A model generated the notes under the pieces. It was not told where the DNA came from. It made no database searches and saw only the letters and a list, made by a program, of their open reading frames with translations. 8,530 nt of DNA. It comes from Desulfotignum sp. Lineage in GTDB: Bacteria > Desulfobacterota > Desulfobacteria > Desulfobacterales > Desulfobacteraceae. This document shows positions 5,988 through 8,530 of this stretch, in pieces. The translations under genes were made by a program, and so were the position numbers. The stretch's first letter is position 1; each line of letters begins with the position of its first letter. The DNA is taken from positions 1 to 8,530 of the forward strand of contig JAABRW010000448.1 in the NCBI GenBank assembly GCA_011390695.1, read 5' to 3'.

Positions 5988-6998
5988 ATGCCCGTAACCT
6001 GCAGAAGAAATCTTTATTATCTTGTCATTATAGCTGTCTTGTGCACCATGGCAGCACCGCCTGTGGTGCGTGCGTCCGACACAGATACGGCTGTAAGCAC
6101 AACTGCTGCCCCAGGCACAACTGCTGCCATAGTGGTTTCCCGGAAGATCCGGCCCTATCTGCAGGTGACCGAAGGCATACTGGATCAGGTGTCCCGAAAG
6201 ACAGCCGATCTACAGATTTCCAATCCAAAGACTGCTGATTCTCAGAGTTCCGGTCTCGGCGTTTCCGATACAGATGTGTTTTTTCTTTCTCCGGGGGATG
6301 ACCTGGTGACCGCCCAGGTGACCGACCGCCTCATCACCGGCGCCTATGACCTGGTGGCGGCTGTGGGCCCGGAAGCTGCATCCCTGATATGGCAGGCCAG
6401 TATTTCCGGCAAAAAAATCTATGCCGCTGTGCTGGATCCGGATGCGGTCTCCCAGATACCGGATGGCGCCTGCGGTATCTCCCTGCGCATCCCTGTGGCC
6501 GTTCAGCTGGACACCATTTCCAAAGCCTTTCCATCCCTGGAGAAAATCGGCCTTTTGTTTGATCCGGACCACAACCAGTGGTTTTTCGAGGCAGCGTCTG
6601 CAGCAGCAGCCTTCAGCAATATCCCTGTAAAGATTATCCCGATTCAGGTAACTAAAAGAAACCAGATTGCACAGGTTTTGGAAGAAAATCTGGCGCTGGT
6701 TGACGCTGTCTGGATGATTCCGGACCAGACCGTTATCTCTGAAAAACTGATCCAGTATGTCATCAAGCAGGCCCTGTACAAAAAAACCGGGGTCATCGGA
6801 TACAATGCCTATTTTATCCGGACCGGGGCCCTGTTCTCCTTTGAATTCAACTACCAGGCTTTGGGGCGGCAGGCAGGAGAGATCATCACGGACAGCCTAA
6901 CCGGCAAAACATGCCGCCGTGTGCCCCCTGTGTTTGAGAGCCGCAGCAATCCTGAGATTGCCGCAAAACTTGGATTCAATATGGAGGCAGGCAGATGA
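5988..6998 (+). CDS. Exported ABC_sub_bind (COG2984) periplasmic binding protein, probable sensor partner of the kinase
   Basis: This is a 336-residue protein. A signal peptide covers about residues 1-29 (RRNLYYLVIIAVLCTMAAPP, likely cut after VVRA). The mature part is a type 1 periplasmic-binding fold of the ABC_sub_bind family: VVSRKIRPYLQVTEGI (49-64), DLVAAVGPEAASLIW (121-135), ACGISLRIPVAVQLDTISKAF (161-181), IGLLFDPDHNQWF (187-199), VDAVWMIPDQTVISEKL (238-254), and GYNAYFIRTGALFSFEFNYQ plus ALGRQAGEI (271-299). No permease or ATPase gene is present, and the stop overlaps the kinase start by 4 bases. I infer that it presents a ligand to the kinase from the periplasm. The ligand is unknown; the family includes proteins for aromatic amino acids and other small molecules. 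The region after the signal peptide holds two short internal repeats. The ribosome binding site is weak (TGGAAA). Confidence 0.88.
   Translation: MPVTCRRNLYYLVIIAVLCTMAAPPVVRASDTDTAVSTTAAPGTTAAIVVSRKIRPYLQVTEGILDQVSRKTADLQISNPKTADSQSSGLGVSDTDVFFLSPGDDLVTAQVTDRLITGAYDLVAAVGPEAASLIWQASISGKKIYAAVLDPDAVSQIPDGACGISLRIPVAVQLDTISKAFPSLEKIGLLFDPDHNQWFFEAASAAAAFSNIPVKIIPIQVTKRNQIAQVLEENLALVDAVWMIPDQTVISEKLIQYVIKQALYKKTGVIGYNAYFIRTGALFSFEFNYQALGRQAGEIITDSLTGKTCRRVPPVFESRSNPEIAAKLGFNMEAGR
6097..6128 (+). repeat. In-frame 14-bp direct repeat in the binding-protein gene
   Basis: GCACAACTGCTGCC occurs at 6097-6110 and 6115-6128, an 18-base period, encoding STTAAPGTTAA just after the signal peptide. A looser 30-base period follows in the same gene (KTADLQISNP then KTADSQSSGL, residues 71-90). 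Both lie at the flexible N-terminal side and may be slippage-prone. Confidence 0.6.
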
Positions 6999-8446
6999 AA
7001 AGCGTGTTTCCCAAAAATATCGGCATACACATACGGGTTCTGTCTGCTGCTGTCTTTCTCATTTGTGCCACCACCTTTACCATGGGATACCTGGGGGTGA
7101 CCATCATCAACCAGTTTGTGACCCAGCGGTTCAACCAGCGCATCGATTTCATGGCCCAGTACCTGGCCTTGAATTCCGAGCTGGGCATATTGATCGGTGA
7201 AAAAAACCTGCTCCAGGGACTGGCTGATAACATGCTCAAGGAAAATGATATTGCCGGGGTGGATATCACAGACCACAGGGATATCCCTTTGGTTTCGGTG
7301 TCCAGAGACATACCGGGTCCGTTTGCAAGCGTAGAGAAAAAGGTGTATTTATCAGAAACTGAAGAAAGCGCAGCATGGATCAGCCGGCTGGCCGGTATCC
7401 GGGATGCGGATCTCATCGGCCGGGTTGAGGTCACCTATTCGGAGAAAGGCATCAAAGACCTGTCCAGTCAAATGAAAAAGCGCTTTGTTTATATAGCACT
7501 GGTGCTGAACGGCCTGGCCTGTATTATTTTTTATGTTGTGTCACGCTCTCTTGTGGCCCCTCTGGTCTCTCTGGCGGAGACAGCCAGAAAAGTGTCTGCC
7601 GGCAACCGCACCATCCGGGCCGCCGCCGGCACCACCCCGGAGATCACCCGGCTGGCCAATGCCTTTAATGATATGCTGGATTCTCTGGCTGCCGGCCGGA
7701 AAACCCTGAAGCAGGCATACAGGAAAATGGCCCGCCAGGAAACCCTGGCCGAGGTGGGAAAATTTTCTCTGATGATTGCCCATGAAGTGAAAAACCCTTT
7801 GGGAATCATCAAAAGTTCCCTTGAAATGTTGAAAACAGACATGGATATTCCCAAAGATAATATTCTTTTGACCTATGCGGAAGAAGAAATTGTCCGGCTC
7901 AATACCCTGATTGAAAGTTTTCTGATGTTTTCCCGGCCGGCCAAACCCCGGTTTGACCGGGTGGATCTCAACCAGATGCTGGAACAGGTGGTGATGGGAT
8001 TCGAGATCCAGCATGGCGGAAACGGCCTGGACATCTGCTGTGATATTCCCGGCACCCCCTTTACGGCACAGGCGGATTTCGACCTGTTGTCACGGGGCAT
8101 CGGCAATATCATAAAAAATGCCTGTGAAGCCAATAACAAAACCGGCAAGGTTGACATAAAAGTGGTGGTGGTCCAGGATAAATGGCAGCTGTTTGTGACG
8201 GATCAGGGCAAAGGCATCAAAGAACAGGACAGGCTGAAAATTTTCGAACCGTTTTTTACAACCAAGGCCACCGGAACAGGGCTTGGCCTGGCCTTTGCCG
8301 ATCAGGTCATCAAAGCCCACGGCGGCGGTATCCGGGTGGAGAACCCGGAAAACGGGGGGTGCCGATTCTGTATTTCCCTGTTTTCCGGTACCCATGAACA
8401 CATGATAAAGGTAAGGCAAGAAAATGGCACATATTCTGGTAGTTGA
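6995..8446 (+). CDS. Membrane sensor histidine kinase
   Basis: This is a 483-residue kinase. The first transmembrane helix is at about 13-36, a periplasmic sensor region at about 37-163, the second helix at about 164-183, and a HAMP domain at about 184-240. The HisKA domain follows with the phospho-acceptor His263 in FSLMIAHEVKNPLGIIKSSL. The ATP-binding domain has NIIKNACEAN (N box, 371-380), VTDQGKGI (G1, Asp403), IFEPFFTTK (F box, 416-424) and TGTGLGL (G2, 426-432). The HEVKNPL form and the FFTTKATGTGLGL run resemble NtrB/AtoS-type kinases that pair with NtrC-family regulators. GGAGG 7 bases before the ATG, together with the 4-base overlap, couples it to the binding protein. I infer that it autophosphorylates in response to the state of the periplasmic partner and passes phosphate to the regulator that follows. 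Confidence 0.95.
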   Translation: MKSVFPKNIGIHIRVLSAAVFLICATTFTMGYLGVTIINQFVTQRFNQRIDFMAQYLALNSELGILIGEKNLLQGLADNMLKENDIAGVDITDHRDIPLVSVSRDIPGPFASVEKKVYLSETEESAAWISRLAGIRDADLIGRVEVTYSEKGIKDLSSQMKKRFVYIALVLNGLACIIFYVVSRSLVAPLVSLAETARKVSAGNRTIRAAAGTTPEITRLANAFNDMLDSLAAGRKTLKQAYRKMARQETLAEVGKFSLMIAHEVKNPLGIIKSSLEMLKTDMDIPKDNILLTYAEEEIVRLNTLIESFLMFSRPAKPRFDRVDLNQMLEQVVMGFEIQHGGNGLDICCDIPGTPFTAQADFDLLSRGIGNIIKNACEANNKTGKVDIKVVVVQDKWQLFVTDQGKGIKEQDRLKIFEPFFTTKATGTGLGLAFADQVIKAHGGGIRVENPENGGCRFCISLFSGTHEHMIKVRQENGTYSGS

Positions 8447-8530
8447 TGATGAACAGAAGATGCGGGATCTTCTGTCAATGATGCTTGAAAGAAAAGGGTT
8501 CAAGGTGGAGAAGGCAGTGAACGGCCGGCA
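8424..8530 (+). CDS. Response regulator, receiver domain N-terminus (runs off the right edge)
   Basis: Thirty-five codons are visible: MAHILVVDDEQKMRDLLSMM, then LERKGFKVEKAVNGR. The acidic pair Asp8-Asp9 is the metal-binding pocket of a CheY-like receiver; the phospho-acceptor Asp lies beyond the edge. The ATG at 8424-8426 is inside the kinase gene, overlapping by 23 bases, with an AAGG site 7 bases upstream. It is the cognate regulator by position. The output domain is not visible; a sigma54-activator (NtrC-type) output is likely from the kinase type, but this is inference. Confidence 0.9.
   Translation, partial: MAHILVVDDEQKMRDLLSMMLERKGFKVEKAVNGR

Noticed and set aside
6028..6572. Minus-strand frames inside the binding-protein gene
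   Set aside because: They are antisense to a clearly recognised exported protein and have no binding sites or domains.

Overview
The window looks like chromosomal DNA from a Gram-negative deltaproteobacterium (Desulfobacterota, probably Desulfobacteraceae-like). This is an inference from the protein flavour: a COG2984-type binding protein next to a histidine kinase, a methyltransferase remnant of a type I associate with this group, and good GGAGG-type ribosome binding sites throughout. It is not a database result.

Left part (1-1107): the 5' end of a membrane-anchored protein of unknown function runs off the left edge. It is followed by a 103-114 bp nested palindrome, which doubles as a plausible terminator, and by a small exported ComEA-like helix-hairpin-helix protein. 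A 437 bp stretch without a firm gene comes next. It holds one very basic 53-residue open frame and what looks like the decayed C-terminal end of an unidentified gene.

Centre (1108-5113, all minus strand): a compact dTDP-L-rhamnose operon is transcribed right to left in the order rfbB, rfbA, rfbC, rfbD (equivalent to rmlB, A, C, D). It covers dehydratase, thymidylyltransferase, epimerase and reductase. The missing order position is none: all four steps from glucose-1-phosphate to dTDP-L-rhamnose are encoded, so the locus feeds O-antigen or exopolysaccharide synthesis. Directly upstream and in the same direction is a two-gene DUF4160/DUF2442 module with a toxin-antitoxin-like layout and its own candidate promoter.

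Debris (about 5157-5786, minus strand): a class I SAM-dependent methyltransferase gene has an in-frame TGA at its glycine-rich motif, a frameshift and a lost 3' part. The C-terminal tail of an upstream gene sits in front of it. The small module appears to have landed on, or been joined to, the 3' side of this broken gene.

Right part (5787-8530, plus strand): a divergent signalling operon encodes an exported ABC_sub_bind (COG2984) periplasmic binding protein, a membrane histidine kinase that overlaps it by 4 bp, and the start of a response regulator that overlaps the kinase by 23 bp. No transporter permease or ATPase is present, so the binding protein is more likely the ligand sensor of the kinase than a transport component. 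A sigma70-like promoter with repeated TGGTTCTGG motifs lies in front of this operon.
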